Assembly (NCBI GenBank): GCA_037045455.1
Contig: JBAOIN010000016.1
Coordinates: 248,001 to 312,000, forward strand
Source: JADKAV01 sp037045455
Lineage (GTDB): Bacteria > Actinomycetota > Actinomycetes > S36-B12 > UBA10799
Length of the DNA stretch: 64,000 nt
Reading direction: 5' to 3'
Positions within the stretch are counted from its first letter, which is position 1, and each line of letters begins with the position of its first letter. The notes below the pieces were generated by a model. It ran no database searches. It was given only the letters and a program-made list of their open reading frames with translations, and was not told the DNA's origin. The position numbers were made by a program, and so were the translations under genes. Positions 15,853-25,732 of this stretch are shown piece after piece.

Positions 15853-18813
15853 GTGACGTTCGACACCGCCACGAAGCAGGCGCCGAACCGGGGGCCCCGC
15901 GGCCGGGTACTTGCCATGACCATCGCAGTGCTGGCTGCTCTGCTGGTGGTGTTCCTGATTTTCACGTCGATCTACACGGACCTGCTGTGGTTCCGTTCGG
16001 TGAAGTTCGCGGAAGTGTTCACGACGATCGTGAGCACCCGCACATTGCTGTTCGTCGTGTTCGGGCTGGTGATGGCACTCATCGTGGGTCTGGGCATGTT
16101 CATCGCCTACCGCACGCGGCCGGACTACGACCCGCGACTTTCCGCGGCGATGGAGGGATACCGGCAAAGCATCGAGCCGATCAAGAAGTGGCTGGTCATC
16201 GGCATCGCGGGTTTCCTGGGCACGCTGGCGGGATTGTCGGCCACCTCCGAGTGGAGTCGCTGGATGCTGTTCCGCAACGGCGGCAGTTTTGGCACCACGG
16301 ACCCGCAGTTCGGAATGGACGTCGGCTTCTTCGTCTTCAAGCTCCCGTTCCTGCGCTACCTCACCGGCTTCGGCTTCATGGCGCTGTTCCTCACGCTGTT
16401 ACTGGTCATCGCGGTGCACTACCTCTACGGCGGCGTGCGGTTGCAGAACGGTTTGCAGGCCAGCGAGGCCGCGCAGGTGCAGATCTCGTTGATCCTGGGT
16501 CTGATCTGCCTGCTGAAAGCCGTTGCCTACTGGCTGGACCGCTTCGCGTTGTCGCTGAAGAGCGAGGACTTCGTCGAGGGGTTCACGGGTCTGAAGTACC
16601 GCGATGTGGAAGCCGTGCTGCCGGCCAAGACGATCCTCACGTTCATCGCGCTGGTCTGCGCACTGCTGTTCTTCCTCAACATCTTCCGGCGTACGTGGAC
16701 CCTCCCACTGGTCGGGCTCGGCCTGTTGGCCGTGTCGGCGCTGGTGATCGGTGGCATCTACCCGGCGATCGTCCAGCAGTTCCAGGTGCGGCCGAACGAA
16801 CCGGGCAAGGAAGCCGCCTACATCAGCCGCAACATCGACGCGACGCGCAAGGCCTACAACCTGTCCAACGTGCAGAGCTCGGAGTACTCGGCGGTTGGGC
16901 AGCCCGACGCGGAATCACTGCAGGCCGACAAGGGGACGCTGGACAACATCCGCCTACTGGACCCCGCGATCGTGAGCCCGACTTTCCGCCAGTTGCAGCA
17001 GATCCGCACCTTCTACTCCTTCCCGGACACCCTCGACGTCGACCGCTACCAGTTGCCCAGCGGGCGCTCGGGGGCCATTGTCAGCACCCGCGAGGTTGAC
17101 CTTTCCGCAGTGCCGCCGGCGCAGCGCAACTGGGCCAACGACACGCTGGTCTACACCCACGGCTACGGCTTGGTCGCGGCCTACGACAACCAGGCCAACT
17201 CAGAGGGCGAGCCGGAGTTCTTCGCCGAGGACATTCCGCCGACCGGAGAACTGAAGATCGAACAGCCCCGGGTGTACTTCGGCGAGAAGTCCCCGACCTA
17301 CTCGATCGTGGGTGCCGTGGGCGGGCCGCGGGAACTGGACTTCCCGGACGACACCAGCCCGAGCGGGCAGCGCAACAACACCTACGACGGCACCGGCGGG
17401 GTGGACGTGGGTTCGCCGCTGAACCGGTTGATGTACGCCGCGAAGTTCAGCGAGCCGAACATCCTGCTGTCCAGCCTGATCGGCCCAGAATCCAAGATCC
17501 TCTACGACCGCGACCCGCTGACGCGCGTCAAGAGCGTCGCGCCGTGGATGCGGGTGGATTCCGACCCGTACCCGGCGGTGGTGAACGGCCGGATCGTGTG
17601 GTTGGTGGACGGGTACACCAGCACCGACTCCTACCCCAACTCGGCGCGGCTGCGCTGGTCGGATGCCACCAGTGACTCCCTGACCCAACGCCGTAATGTC
17701 AGCGTGGACCAGGACTACGTGAACTACGTACGCAACAGCGTCAAGGCGGTCGTCGACGCCTACGACGGCACGGTGACGCTGTACGCGTGGGACGCCAGCG
17801 ACCCGATCCTGCAGGCTTGGGAAAAGGCGTTCCCGGACACGGTACGCCCGGCCGCCGAGATGCCCGCGGAACTGCAGGCCCACGTGCGCTACCCAGAGGA
17901 CATCTTCAAGGCCCAGCGGCTGGTGTACAGCCGCTACCACGTCACCGACCCCGGCTCGTTCTATTCGGGGCAGGACTTCTGGTACGTCCCGACCGACCCG
18001 ACTCAGCAGGCCGCCGGTAAGCCGCAGCCGCCCTACTACCTCACGCTGCGGATGCCCGACCAGGTCAGTCCTGAGTTCGCGCTGACCACCACGTTCTCGC
18101 CGGTGCGCAGACAGACCCTGGCCGCGTTCATGAGCGCCAGCTCGGAACCCGGTCCGGGGTACGGGATCCTGCGCGTGCTGCAGTTGCCGCGCAACAGCGT
18201 GATTCCCGGACCGCTGCAGGTGCAGAACACGTTCGAGTCCGATCCCGACGTCGCTCAACAGTTGTCGCTATTGCGTCGAGGTGGTTCCGAGGTCGAACTC
18301 GGCAACTTGCTGTCCCTGCCGGTGGCCGGCGGTTTCCTGTACGTCGAGCCCGTGTACGTGCGGGCCTCGACCGAGGGCTATCCGCTGCTTCGCCGGGTGC
18401 TGGTCTCGTTCGGCACGCAGGTCGCGTTCGAGGCGAACCTGTCCGATGCGCTGGCGAAGGTGCTGGGTGCCTCGGTTTCGGGGTCGGACGGCAAAGACGG
18501 TGGGAAGAAGGACACGACCAAGACCACGCCCGAGCAACGCCTCACGAAGGCCCTGGCTGATGCAGACGCCGCGCTGAAGGCCGCCGACGAGGCGCTGCGC
18601 AGCGGTGATTTCGAGGCCTACGGCAAGGCGCAGACCGAACTCAAGGACGCCATCGACCGGGCGATCGCGGCCCAACGGCAATTGGCGGCCTCGGGCAGCG
18701 ATTCGCAGGTGGAGCCGCTCCCCGAACCCACGCCATCGTTGGAGGCAAGTCCGACTCCGGAGTCCTCTGCCGCGCCCTCGCAGACAGCGGCTCCGGCGTC
18801 CCTGCAGAACTAG
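15853..18813 (+). CDS. UPF0182-family large membrane protein
   Basis: 986 aa, GTG start. Seven hydrophobic segments in the first ~310 residues, beginning with VLAALLVVFLIFTSIYTDLLWF, followed by a large extracytoplasmic domain with many aromatic and DTLVYTHGYG-type conserved blocks, then a Lys/Asp-rich linker and an Ala/Pro/Ser-rich tail. This is the UPF0182/PF03699 architecture conserved through Actinobacteria and Cyanobacteria (mycobacterial Rv3193c). Function unknown; an envelope role is likely. Last gene of the block syntenic with mycobacteria. Confidence 0.93.
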   Translation: MTFDTATKQAPNRGPRGRVLAMTIAVLAALLVVFLIFTSIYTDLLWFRSVKFAEVFTTIVSTRTLLFVVFGLVMALIVGLGMFIAYRTRPDYDPRLSAAMEGYRQSIEPIKKWLVIGIAGFLGTLAGLSATSEWSRWMLFRNGGSFGTTDPQFGMDVGFFVFKLPFLRYLTGFGFMALFLTLLLVIAVHYLYGGVRLQNGLQASEAAQVQISLILGLICLLKAVAYWLDRFALSLKSEDFVEGFTGLKYRDVEAVLPAKTILTFIALVCALLFFLNIFRRTWTLPLVGLGLLAVSALVIGGIYPAIVQQFQVRPNEPGKEAAYISRNIDATRKAYNLSNVQSSEYSAVGQPDAESLQADKGTLDNIRLLDPAIVSPTFRQLQQIRTFYSFPDTLDVDRYQLPSGRSGAIVSTREVDLSAVPPAQRNWANDTLVYTHGYGLVAAYDNQANSEGEPEFFAEDIPPTGELKIEQPRVYFGEKSPTYSIVGAVGGPRELDFPDDTSPSGQRNNTYDGTGGVDVGSPLNRLMYAAKFSEPNILLSSLIGPESKILYDRDPLTRVKSVAPWMRVDSDPYPAVVNGRIVWLVDGYTSTDSYPNSARLRWSDATSDSLTQRRNVSVDQDYVNYVRNSVKAVVDAYDGTVTLYAWDASDPILQAWEKAFPDTVRPAAEMPAELQAHVRYPEDIFKAQRLVYSRYHVTDPGSFYSGQDFWYVPTDPTQQAAGKPQPPYYLTLRMPDQVSPEFALTTTFSPVRRQTLAAFMSASSEPGPGYGILRVLQLPRNSVIPGPLQVQNTFESDPDVAQQLSLLRRGGSEVELGNLLSLPVAGGFLYVEPVYVRASTEGYPLLRRVLVSFGTQVAFEANLSDALAKVLGASVSGSDGKDGGKKDTTKTTPEQRLTKALADADAALKAADEALRSGDFEAYGKAQTELKDAIDRAIAAQRQLAASGSDSQVEPLPEPTPSLEASPTPESSAAPSQTAAPASLQN

Positions 18814-18872
18814 ACGCGTCTGCAGTCGATTGCGACTTTCCGCCGGATGACTCTGCTGGCGCTGACGAGGAA

Positions 18873-18892
18873 ATAGTTTTACTCTCAACTAT
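18873..18892. promoter_or_regulatory. Candidate operator upstream of the pirin gene
   Basis: ATAGTT-N8-AACTAT, 6-bp perfect arms, in a locally A/T-rich stretch 27 nt before the pirin start. TAGTT/AACTA half-sites of this kind are used by MarR/HxlR-type redox regulators. The binding protein is unknown. Confidence 0.45.
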
Positions 18893-18918
18893 GTTGCAGA
18901 GGGCACAAGGAGGTCCCC

Positions 18919-19883
18919 ATGCCCGCAATCACTGTTGACGACATCACTGTTCTGCCCCGGGTCGACGCCGTCGCCGCAACGCCGCGACAGGTCACGTCCC
19001 TGACCACCGCCCCGCGTGGCTTCGAGGGGGAAGGGTTCCCCGTGCACCGGGCGTTCGCCGGCGTGTCCGCTGGAACTGCTCGACCCGTTCATCCACATGG
19101 ACCAGATGGGCGAGGTGGACTACGGCGCGGGTGAGCCCAAGGGCACCCCGTGGCACCCGCACCGCGGCTTCGAGACCGTCACCTACATCATCGACGGCAC
19201 CTTCGAGCACGCGGACTCCCACGGCGGCGGCGGGCTGATCACCAACGGCGACACCCAGTGGATGACCGCTGGCTCCGGCCTGCTGCACATCGAGCGGCCA
19301 CCGGAGGACCTCGTCGCGTCCGGCGGGCTGTTCCACGGCATTCAGCTGTGGGTCAACCTCCCCAAGGCACTCAAGATGGCCCCACCGAGGTACCAGGACC
19401 TGCGCGCCAGCCAGGTTGGGCTGGCTACAACGCCCGACGCCGGTGCCCTGATCCGGGTGATCGCCGGCGAGGTCGGCGGCATCGCGGGACCGGGCATCAC
19501 CACGACCCCGATCTCCATGGCGCACGTCTCGGTCGAGCAAGGGCGCGCAGGTGCGCCTGCCCTGGCGGCCGGACTTCAACGCCCTGCTCTACGTGCTCGC
19601 CGGTCGCGGGCGATCGTCAACGGCGACGGCCGTCCACAGCGGTCAGCTGGCGGTGTTCGGTCCCGGTGACGAACTGCGCTTCGGCGCCGACGAGCGCCAG
19701 GACTCCCGCACCCACGAGCTGGAGGTGCTGCTACTCGGCGGTGCACCCATCCGGGAGTCGATCGCGTGGATGGGCCCGTTCGTCATGAACACCAAGGCCG
19801 AGGTGATCCAGGCCTTCGAGGACTACCAGGCCGGCCGGCTCGGGACGATCCCGGCGCACGAGGGTCTGGGCGGCTCGACCTGA
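18919..19883 (+). CDS. Pirin-family cupin protein (two apparent frameshifts)
   Basis: About 320 aa when reconstructed. ATG with a strong AGGAGG site. Reads in three successive frames: residues before about 19065, then LLDPFIHMDQMGEVDYGAG with the metal-binding HPHRGFETVTY, HADSHG and QWMTAGSGLLHIE cupin motifs, then from about 19547 RLPWRPDFNALLYVLAG to the end. Removing one base near 19065 and one G near 19546 restores a single full-length pirin, so sequencing insertions are the simplest explanation. Pirins are iron-binding nuclear or quercetinase-like proteins linked to redox stress. Preceded by a palindromic operator-like site. Confidence 0.85.
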
Positions 19884-19890
19884 CGTTCTG

Positions 19891-19945
19891 GCCCGGATGT
19901 TCACTTTGCCTGCGGACGCTTCGTGGGCGAAGTGAACAAACGGGC
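19891..19945. terminator. Bidirectional terminator between pirin and SDR genes
   Basis: Arms 19891-19910 and 19925-19945 pair over about 18 of 20 positions around TGTTCACTT/AAGTGAACA, with a 14-nt loop, between two convergent stops. Confidence 0.7.
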
Positions 19946-19956
19946 TAGAACGGGTT

Positions 19957-20800
19957 TCAGCGAACCGCGCGCTCGATCTTCTCGGCCTCCTGACGGGCCC
20001 ACTGGGCCAGCCGCAGCGTGACGTTCTCGACCTGCGCGGGCAGCAGCCGCTGCACCCACCAGGTGAACCGGGCCCGGCGCGGCGCGACGATCAGTGACTT
20101 GTTCGCCGCGACCCCGCGCACGAAGTCCTCGGCCAGTTTCTCGACCGGGTAGATCTCGCCGCCCGAGGCCTTGGTGAGCAGGTCGCGAGCCGAAACCCCC
20201 TCGTGCGGCGCGAGGCCCTCCGGTCCGGTGCTGTCCAGGATCGGGGTCTCGGTCGGGCCGGGGCACAAGGCGCTGACCCGGACGCCGTGATGAGCAGCCT
20301 CGGCCCGCAGGCTGAGGCTCAATCCCACAACTGCGTGCTTGGTCATCGCGTAGGGCGCGAGCATCGGGCTGGGCACCAGACCGGCCAGCGAGGCGGTGTT
20401 CACGATGTGGCCGTCGCCCTGCCGGATCATGTGCGGATACGCCGCCCGGATGCCGTGCACGACGCCCATGATGTTGATGTCCACGATGCGCTGCCAGTGC
20501 TCCTCGGATAGGTCCTCGATCGCACCTCCGACGCCAATACCGGCATTGTTGAAGATCAGGTCGATGCGGCCGTGATCGGCCACGACCCGGTTGACCAACG
20601 CGCTGAAGGCGGCCATGTCGCGCACGTCCAGACGCTGCGGACTCTGCCTTGCCGCCCGAGGCCACGATGCGGGCCGCGACGTCGTCGGCCGCTTCGCTGT
20701 TGATGTCCGCCAGGATCACTGTGTCCCCGTTGTGGGCCAGCAGGGTGCCGACCGCGGCGCCGATTCCGGAGCCGCCACCGGTGATGAGTGCTATCGCCAT
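19957..20800 (-). CDS. Short-chain dehydrogenase/reductase (one apparent frameshift)
   Basis: About 280 aa reconstructed. N-terminal cofactor loop TGGGSGIGAAV and NNAG (IFNNAGIGVGG), catalytic Ser in NTASLAG and YAMTKHA (Tyr and Lys). The C-terminal tail has a basic amphipathic helix (AQWARQEAEKIERAVR). The frame changes once near 20635-20645; removing one base joins VASGGKAES to LDVRDMAAF. Oxidoreductase of unknown substrate. Divergent from the methyltransferase gene by about 20 nt, so the two probably share a promoter region. Confidence 0.85.
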
Positions 20801-20819
20801 GGACCTAATCTAGGCGAGC

Positions 20820-21680
20820 ATGGAGTCCTTCGACGTCAACCGCAGGAACTGGGACGAACGGGCCGGGATCCACGCCGCCAGCCCCGACTATGCGGTGGAG
20901 CAGTTCCGCCGCGACCCCACGCACCTGTCCGGCGTGGTGCGGTTCGACCTGCCGCGGCTCGGCGACATCGCTGGACTGCGGGTGGTTCATCTGCAGTGTC
21001 ATATCGGCACCGACACGCTGTCGCTGGCCCGGCTCGGTGCGCGCGTGACGGGGCTGGACTTCTCGCCGGAATCGCTGAAGCAGGCCCGAGCGCTGGCCGG
21101 CGACGCGGTGACATTCGTTGAAGCTGACGTCTACAGTGCCCCGGACGTGCTCGGCCGGGAGCGGTTCGATCTGGTCTACACCGGCATCGGGGCGTTGTGC
21201 TGGCTACCGGACATCCGCAGGTGGGCGCAGGTGGTGCGTGATCTGCTGGTACCGGGCGGACGACTGTTCATCCGGGAAGGGCATCCGGTGCTGTGGGCGC
21301 TGGACCTCGACGACCCACGGCACCTGCGCATCGAATACCCGTACTTCGAGACCGCCGAACCGGTCGTCGAAAGTGTCGAGCAGACCTACGTGGCAACTGA
21401 TCGCAGTGTGCAGAACGCCACCACGCACTCGTGGAACCACGGTCTGGGAGAGATCGTGTCGGCACTGCTGGACGCCGGGTTCACGCTGACCCGACTGGAG
21501 GAACACCGCACGGTGCCGTGGAATGCCTTGGACGGGCAGATGGCCGCCGACGAGCGCGGCGAATACGCTCTGATCGACCGGCCCGAACGGCTCCCGGTGA
21601 CCTACACGCTGGAAGCCGTCAGGACAGTAGATCCTGGCGGTGGTCGGGAGGCACCAGGTCCTGCCAGCGCGGGTTCTTGA
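20820..21680 (+). CDS. Class I SAM-dependent methyltransferase
   Basis: 286 aa. Methyltransf-11/25-like Rossmann fold: motif I VVHLQCHIGTDTLSLARLGA with the SAM-binding loop, motif II VTGLDFSPES, a DLVYTGIGALCWLPD block, and VPGGRLFIREGHP. The family methylates small molecules and substrate is not evident. Its 3' end overlaps the convergent GNAT gene by 62 nt. The last 15 residues are Gly/Pro-rich and unlike the family, so the true stop may be at about 21629 with a missed frameshift. Confidence 0.8.
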   Translation: MESFDVNRRNWDERAGIHAASPDYAVEQFRRDPTHLSGVVRFDLPRLGDIAGLRVVHLQCHIGTDTLSLARLGARVTGLDFSPESLKQARALAGDAVTFVEADVYSAPDVLGRERFDLVYTGIGALCWLPDIRRWAQVVRDLLVPGGRLFIREGHPVLWALDLDDPRHLRIEYPYFETAEPVVESVEQTYVATDRSVQNATTHSWNHGLGEIVSALLDAGFTLTRLEEHRTVPWNALDGQMAADERGEYALIDRPERLPVTYTLEAVRTVDPGGGREAPGPASAGS

Positions 21681-21927
21681 TCATGTATCCGCGAACGAAG
21701 GGGCAGGTCGGGATGACGGATTCCTCGCCGGACGCCAGTTGTCCCAGCGCAGCCTCGGTGAATTGTGCGGCCAGACCCTGACCGCTGTACTTCTCCTCCA
21801 CCTCGATGCTCTCCAATACGGTGGCATCGCCTTCGAACGAGTACTCGAGCACGCCGATGGCCGCGCCGTCGCGCAGCAGTTCGAACCGATTCGCCGCAGT
21901 GTTCCGGGTGACATCTAGGGAAACCAT
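21619..21927 (-). CDS. GNAT_YjdJ-type N-acetyltransferase
   Basis: 102 aa. Short GNAT of the YjdJ/Gcn5-like type: GVLEYSFEGDATVLESIEV, acetyl-CoA loop EEKYSGQGLAAQFTEAAL, and the family-typical ending CPFVRGYMIKNPRWQDLV. Likely N-acetylates a small substrate; the substrate is unknown. Lies 18 nt downstream of the antiporter on the same strand. Its tail overlaps the methyltransferase end. Confidence 0.8.
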   Translation of the reverse strand: MVSLDVTRNTAANRFELLRDGAAIGVLEYSFEGDATVLESIEVEEKYSGQGLAAQFTEAALGQLASGEESVIPTCPFVRGYMIKNPRWQDLVPPDHRQDLLS

Positions 21928-21945
21928 GCCGTGGGTGTACCCGGA

Positions 21946-23217
21946 TCAGCGGTCGCTAGCCGGAACTCCGCGGGTGCGCATCGGCTCGACCGAGGGTTCC
22001 TGCTCGATGGGGGCGTGGGTGCGGTGTGCCCAGGCCCCGTACGCGGCAGCCAGTGGACCAGCCGAGAATCCGTGGGCCACGACGCTGAACAACACGGTGA
22101 ACGCGATCACGCCGGCCAGGTCGGGCATCACCGACGAATCCGTCCCCAACTCCTGCGCCGACAGCAGCCCGAAGACGATGGTGGCCAGGCCGCGCGGGCC
22201 GAACCAGCCGAGGAACATCACGGTCGGCCACTTAAACCCGGTGCCGAGCAGAGGCCAAGAACACGGGGACGATCCGCAACACCGTCAAGCGTCAACAGCG
22301 CCAGTACGGGCCATTTCCACGAGAAGTCGTACTCGAAGACCAGCAGCAGGATCCCGCCGGCGAAGAACCACACGACGAACCCCAGCAGGTCAGCGCTGAC
22401 CTCGACGAGTTCGGCGGTCTCCGGCTCAGTCTGCCAGAGTGGTGCACGCCCCACCGAAGATCAGCCCGCCCACGAACGCCGCGATGAAAGCATTCGCGCC
22501 GACCACCTCTGCCATCCCGAACAGTAAGAGCGGAAGCGTGAGCGTGGCGATCGCCCGACCCCGGTGCCCGGAAAGGTGATGCAGTCGGGATCGGTCCAGC
22601 GTCCAGGCTGCGGCCAGGCCGCCACCGATCGCGACCACCAGCGCCAACAGGATCGGGACCACCCCGACCTTGAGAACGCCTGGGGTGCTGTCCCCGGCTT
22701 CGGTGGCCAGGGCGCCCAAGGCCAGCAGCACGATGGGGGTCGCCAGACCGTCGTTCAGTCCGCTCTCGACGTTCAAGCCTCGCCGCACCCGGACCGGAAC
22801 CACCGGGTTGAGCACAGTGGGTGCGCCGAGTCCGGCGTCCGTCGGAGTGATCGAGGCTGTCAGCAGCCAGGCGCCGGCCACCCCGATCCCGGGCAGCAGG
22901 CCGCGCGTGACCGCGAACGTCGCGAGCAGGGCCAGCGGGAACCCGAGCAGCAGCAGCCGCACGGGAATTCCCGGATCCTGGCGCAACTGGGACAACTTCA
23001 CCGTCGAGGCGTCGTGGAACAGGATCGTCACCAGCGTCAGTTCGGCGATGATGTGCACGATCTCGGCGTCGAGTTCGATCCCGGTCACCGCAAAGACCAG
23101 CAGCCCGGCCAGCAGGCTGAGCGTGGGCGCGGTGACGTTGGCCAGAGTGAGCCGGCGGGCGAGCAGGGCGTAGCCGAACACAAGCCCGGCCATCACGGCG
23201 ATAGCGGCACCGCCCAC
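21946..23217 (-). CDS. Cation:proton antiporter, CPA1/NhaP type (three apparent frameshifts)
   Basis: About 422 aa reconstructed, GTG start, 12 or so hydrophobic segments. The TASITPTDAGLGAPTV block corresponds to the ion-binding TxxxPTD region, followed by NVESGLNDGLATP with the conserved Glu/Asn/Asp, and WFGPRGLATIVFGLL near the C-terminus. Frame breaks at 22449-22452 (C4 on the plus strand), 22282-22287 and 22231-22239 (A3) are each repaired by removing one base, and the joined protein matches the family throughout. Product: Na+(K+)/H+ antiporter in the membrane, pH and salt homeostasis. Confidence 0.83.
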
Positions 23218-23408
23218 GTGGGTGACTGTAGTCCCAGCGCGTGGCCTACATCGTGCTGATCGATCATGTGCCGCCGGCAGCGGTCCCGCCTCAGGGCCCC
23301 CTCGATCCGCAGATGTGAGACAACGACGCAGGTGCGAGCAACCGCTCTGGGGTCTGCAGACTCACGCGGGCAACCACATCTCGCAGACCCAGCCGCTACG
23401 GTTGTGGC

Positions 23409-23873
23409 GTGCTGAGAAGGGTCGTGGTGGGGCTGGTCGCCGCTGTGTTGCTGGCGGGCTGCGGCACGGCAACGTTCAGCAATGCGGTGGCCGTGCTGGT
23501 TCCGCAGGACCAGCAGGTCAGCGTCTTCGATCCGGTCATGGGAAACAGCGCGGAATGGGCGCAGAAGACCATGGGGCAGGCCGCCCCCGGATCGCCCTAC
23601 ACCACGAACGTCCCCGCCACAGACACCAAATTCATCGGTGACGACAGCCCCCCAAGCTCCCTGAGTCTGGGGATCTACCTGCCGGACCGCACGGATGCCG
23701 GCTACTACGCGCTGTCCATGCCCACCGCCACACAGGGCACCAGTCAGATGTCGCTGCCGTTCGTGGCCTGGTACTCCGAGCAGCCCGTGGATCCGCAACC
23801 CGCCCTTCCCGCCACTGTGGAGATGAAGCCCGGGCCCAACGGTTGGCTGGTCAACATCACGGTCACCTCATGA
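23409..23873 (+). CDS. Secreted lipoprotein, DUF2771-like
   Basis: 154 aa, GTG start. Signal peptide VVVGLVAAVLLAGC ends in a lipobox (LLAGC, Cys near residue 18). The mature part is short and lacks transmembrane segments; I place it tentatively in the DUF2771-type actinobacterial lipoproteins from size and the DPQPALPATVEMKPGPNGW ending. It overlaps the Rrf2 regulator by 4 nt (ATGA). Function unknown. Confidence 0.7.
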   Translation: MLRRVVVGLVAAVLLAGCGTATFSNAVAVLVPQDQQVSVFDPVMGNSAEWAQKTMGQAAPGSPYTTNVPATDTKFIGDDSPPSSLSLGIYLPDRTDAGYYALSMPTATQGTSQMSLPFVAWYSEQPVDPQPALPATVEMKPGPNGWLVNITVTS

Positions 23874-24289
23874 GGCTCAGCGGGCGGATCGTCTTCGCGA
23901 TCCGAGCAGCGGCCGAACTCGTGGGGCAGGAGGGGTATATCCCTCTGGACAGCATCGCCGAACGCCAGAACCTGCCGGGCGACTACGTGCGCGCGGCGAT
24001 GTCCGACCTGCGCCGGGCCGGCATCGTGAGCACCCGTCGGGGCCGGGTCGGGGGCTACCGGCTGGCTCGGCCGGCATCCCAGATCACGCTGGCCGACATC
24101 ATCCGGGCTGTGGACGGGCCGCTGACCGTGGTGATGGGGGAGCGGCCGGACTCCTTGGAGTACGAAGGCGCCGCGGCCGGTCTGGAGGACGTCTGGCTCG
24201 CGGTCCGCAGGGCCGAGCGGCAGATCCTGGAGTCGGTCACTCTCGAACACCTAAGTACCGGCAAATTGCCACCCCAGGTCCGCGGTTAG
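23870..24289 (+). CDS. Rrf2-family regulator without cluster cysteines (CymR-like)
   Basis: 139 aa, ATG overlapping the lipoprotein stop. Rrf2 winged helix: the RIVFAIRAAAELVGQ helix, SIAERQNLPGDYVRAAMSDL, and wing STRRGRVGGYRLARP with Gly-Gly-Tyr. It contains no cysteine, so it cannot hold the [2Fe-2S] cluster of IscR or NsrR. The C-terminal LEDVWLAVRRAERQIL resembles CymR, the cysteine-metabolism repressor. The downstream TSUP (sulfite/sulfur exporter-type) permease and the palindromes between them suggest regulation of sulfur transport, an inference. Confidence 0.82.
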   Translation: MRLSGRIVFAIRAAAELVGQEGYIPLDSIAERQNLPGDYVRAAMSDLRRAGIVSTRRGRVGGYRLARPASQITLADIIRAVDGPLTVVMGERPDSLEYEGAAAGLEDVWLAVRRAERQILESVTLEHLSTGKLPPQVRG

Positions 24290-24313
24290 ACGCGCCGTGG
24301 GGCACGTCACGTT

Positions 24314-24361
24314 CCCTTATCCGCTTATAAGGGGGTAATGTGAACTGAGTAAGTTCACATT
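24314..24361. promoter_or_regulatory. Two adjacent palindromes upstream of the TSUP gene
   Basis: CCCTTAT-N6-ATAAGGG (24314-24333, 7-bp perfect) and, 3 nt on, AATGTGAACT-N5-AGTTCACATT (24337-24361, 10-bp perfect). Both lie between the Rrf2 gene and the TSUP start at 24378 in an A/T-enriched stretch. They are best read as operator or promoter elements for the permease; the second may alternatively be a weak terminator for the Rrf2 gene. Confidence 0.6.
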
Positions 24362-24377
24362 GAGTTCGGAGTGCCTC

Positions 24378-25266
24378 ATGCCCATGATCATCATCTTCGC
24401 CTTGGTCGGAGGTGCCGCGCAGTTCGTCGACGGCTCCCTGGGCATGGGCTTCGGCGTGACCTCGGCGACCCTGCTCACGCTGCTCGGCTATTCCGCCGTG
24501 GCCGCGTCCGCCGGTACCCACGCAGCCAAGATGGGCACGACGCTGGTCTCCGGCCTGGCGCACTGGCGGGAGGGCAACGTGGAGTGGCGGCCACTGATCG
24601 CGCTGGCGGCTCCGGGGACAGTGGGCGCTTTCACCGGGGCGGTCATCCTCACCAACGTGAGCATGGACGGGGCCCGGATCTGGATGGCCGGCATCCTGCT
24701 CGTGCTGGGCATCTCGATCATTCTGCGGTTCGCGTTCGGCAAGACGCTCATCCCGCAGATGAAGGTCCGCACGCGTAACCTCTGGCCGATCGGGCCTGTT
24801 CGGGGGGTTCGTGGACGCCACCGGCGGTGGTGGCTGGGGTCCGGTGGCCACGCCGTCGATGATGACGGTGACGATGCACGAGCCGAAGAAGGTCGTGGGC
24901 ACGGTCAATGCTGCCGAGTTCGCCGTAGCTGTCGCCGCATCGATGGGCTTCATCGTGGGGGCCAAGGAGTCGCAGGTGCCGTGGTCGGCCGTGATCGGAT
25001 TGATCATCGGGGGCCTGATCGTCGCCCCGTTCGCGGCTCGCTTCGCCGGCCGCACGCCCGTCCATTCCCTGGGAACGCTGGTCGGTGGCATGGTGATCAT
25101 CAGTAACTTCGCCGTCATCTTCAAACTGATGGGCGTCCCTGGGGCCGTGGGCGGAGTGATCTGCGCCATCGTCGCCGTTGTGGCAATGGCGCTGGCCTGG
25201 CGGGTGCACCGGATGGACGTCAAGCCCGGCGAGGCGCCCAAGGTGAAGGCCTCAGTCGCCGCGTAG
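24378..25266 (+). CDS. TSUP-family sulfite exporter/permease TauE-SafE type (one apparent frameshift)
   Basis: About 295 aa reconstructed, 8 hydrophobic segments. Begins FALVGGAAQFVDGSLGMGFG with the TSUP G-x-VDGxxGxGFG motif, repeated in the second half as DATGGGGWGPVATP, the internal duplication typical of the family. The frame breaks at 24795-24803; deleting one base joins LWPIGLFGG to FVDATGGGG. Moves sulfite, sulfoacetate or other C1/sulfur anions across the membrane. The ATG at 24378 follows GGAG. Its end overlaps the convergent VOC gene by 15 nt. Confidence 0.85.
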
Positions 25267-25692
25267 GGCCGCTTCCAGAGGCGCTATCTCGATCTTGACC
25301 ATCTCGAGCATGCGGGCGGTGACCTCCGCGCCGTGCTCGGGATCACGCAGCCATTCCTCCAGCCGGTCCGGAATGATCTGCCAGGTCAGCCCGAACCGGT
25401 CAGTCACCCAGCCGCACTGCGTGGGCGTGCCGTCATGTGCGAGTTCGTCCCAGAGGCGGTCGATCTCCGCCTGTGACGAGCACGTCACCATCAGAGAGAA
25501 CGCCTCGGTGAGGTCGCGGTACGGCCCGGCGTTGAACAGGTGCAGGGTCTGTCCCAGAATCCGGATCGTCGCCGACTGCATGGTGGGTCCATAGTCCTCC
25601 GACAGGATGTCGCCGTCGAACAGGCGCGTGTAGAACGCCGCTACATCGTCGATCGGGTGCTGGAGCCAGAGGAACGGGGTCGCGGAGAGCAT
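25252..25692 (-). CDS. VOC-superfamily PhnB/3-demethylubiquinone-methyltransferase-like protein
   Basis: 146 aa from the ATG at 25692 (a TTG at 25704 is possible). PhnB-like glyoxalase-fold: TPFLWLQHPIDDVAAFYTRLF, MQSATIRILGQTLHLFNAG, ELAHDGTPTQCGWVTDRFGLTWQIIP and the final LEAALRG. Often annotated 3-demethylubiquinone methyltransferase but usually of unknown function. Convergent with TSUP; a MITE copy lies 40 nt upstream. Confidence 0.8.
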   Translation of the reverse strand: MLSATPFLWLQHPIDDVAAFYTRLFDGDILSEDYGPTMQSATIRILGQTLHLFNAGPYRDLTEAFSLMVTCSSQAEIDRLWDELAHDGTPTQCGWVTDRFGLTWQIIPDRLEEWLRDPEHGAEVTARMLEMVKIEIAPLEAALRGD

Positions 25693-25732
25693 GGGCTCAT
25701 TCAACCTGGCCCGCCGGAATTCGCCAACTTAT

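Noticed and set aside
18919..19883. Pirin as a true pseudogene
   Set aside because: Two one-base removals give a complete protein with all metal ligands and the error type recurs in many neighbours.
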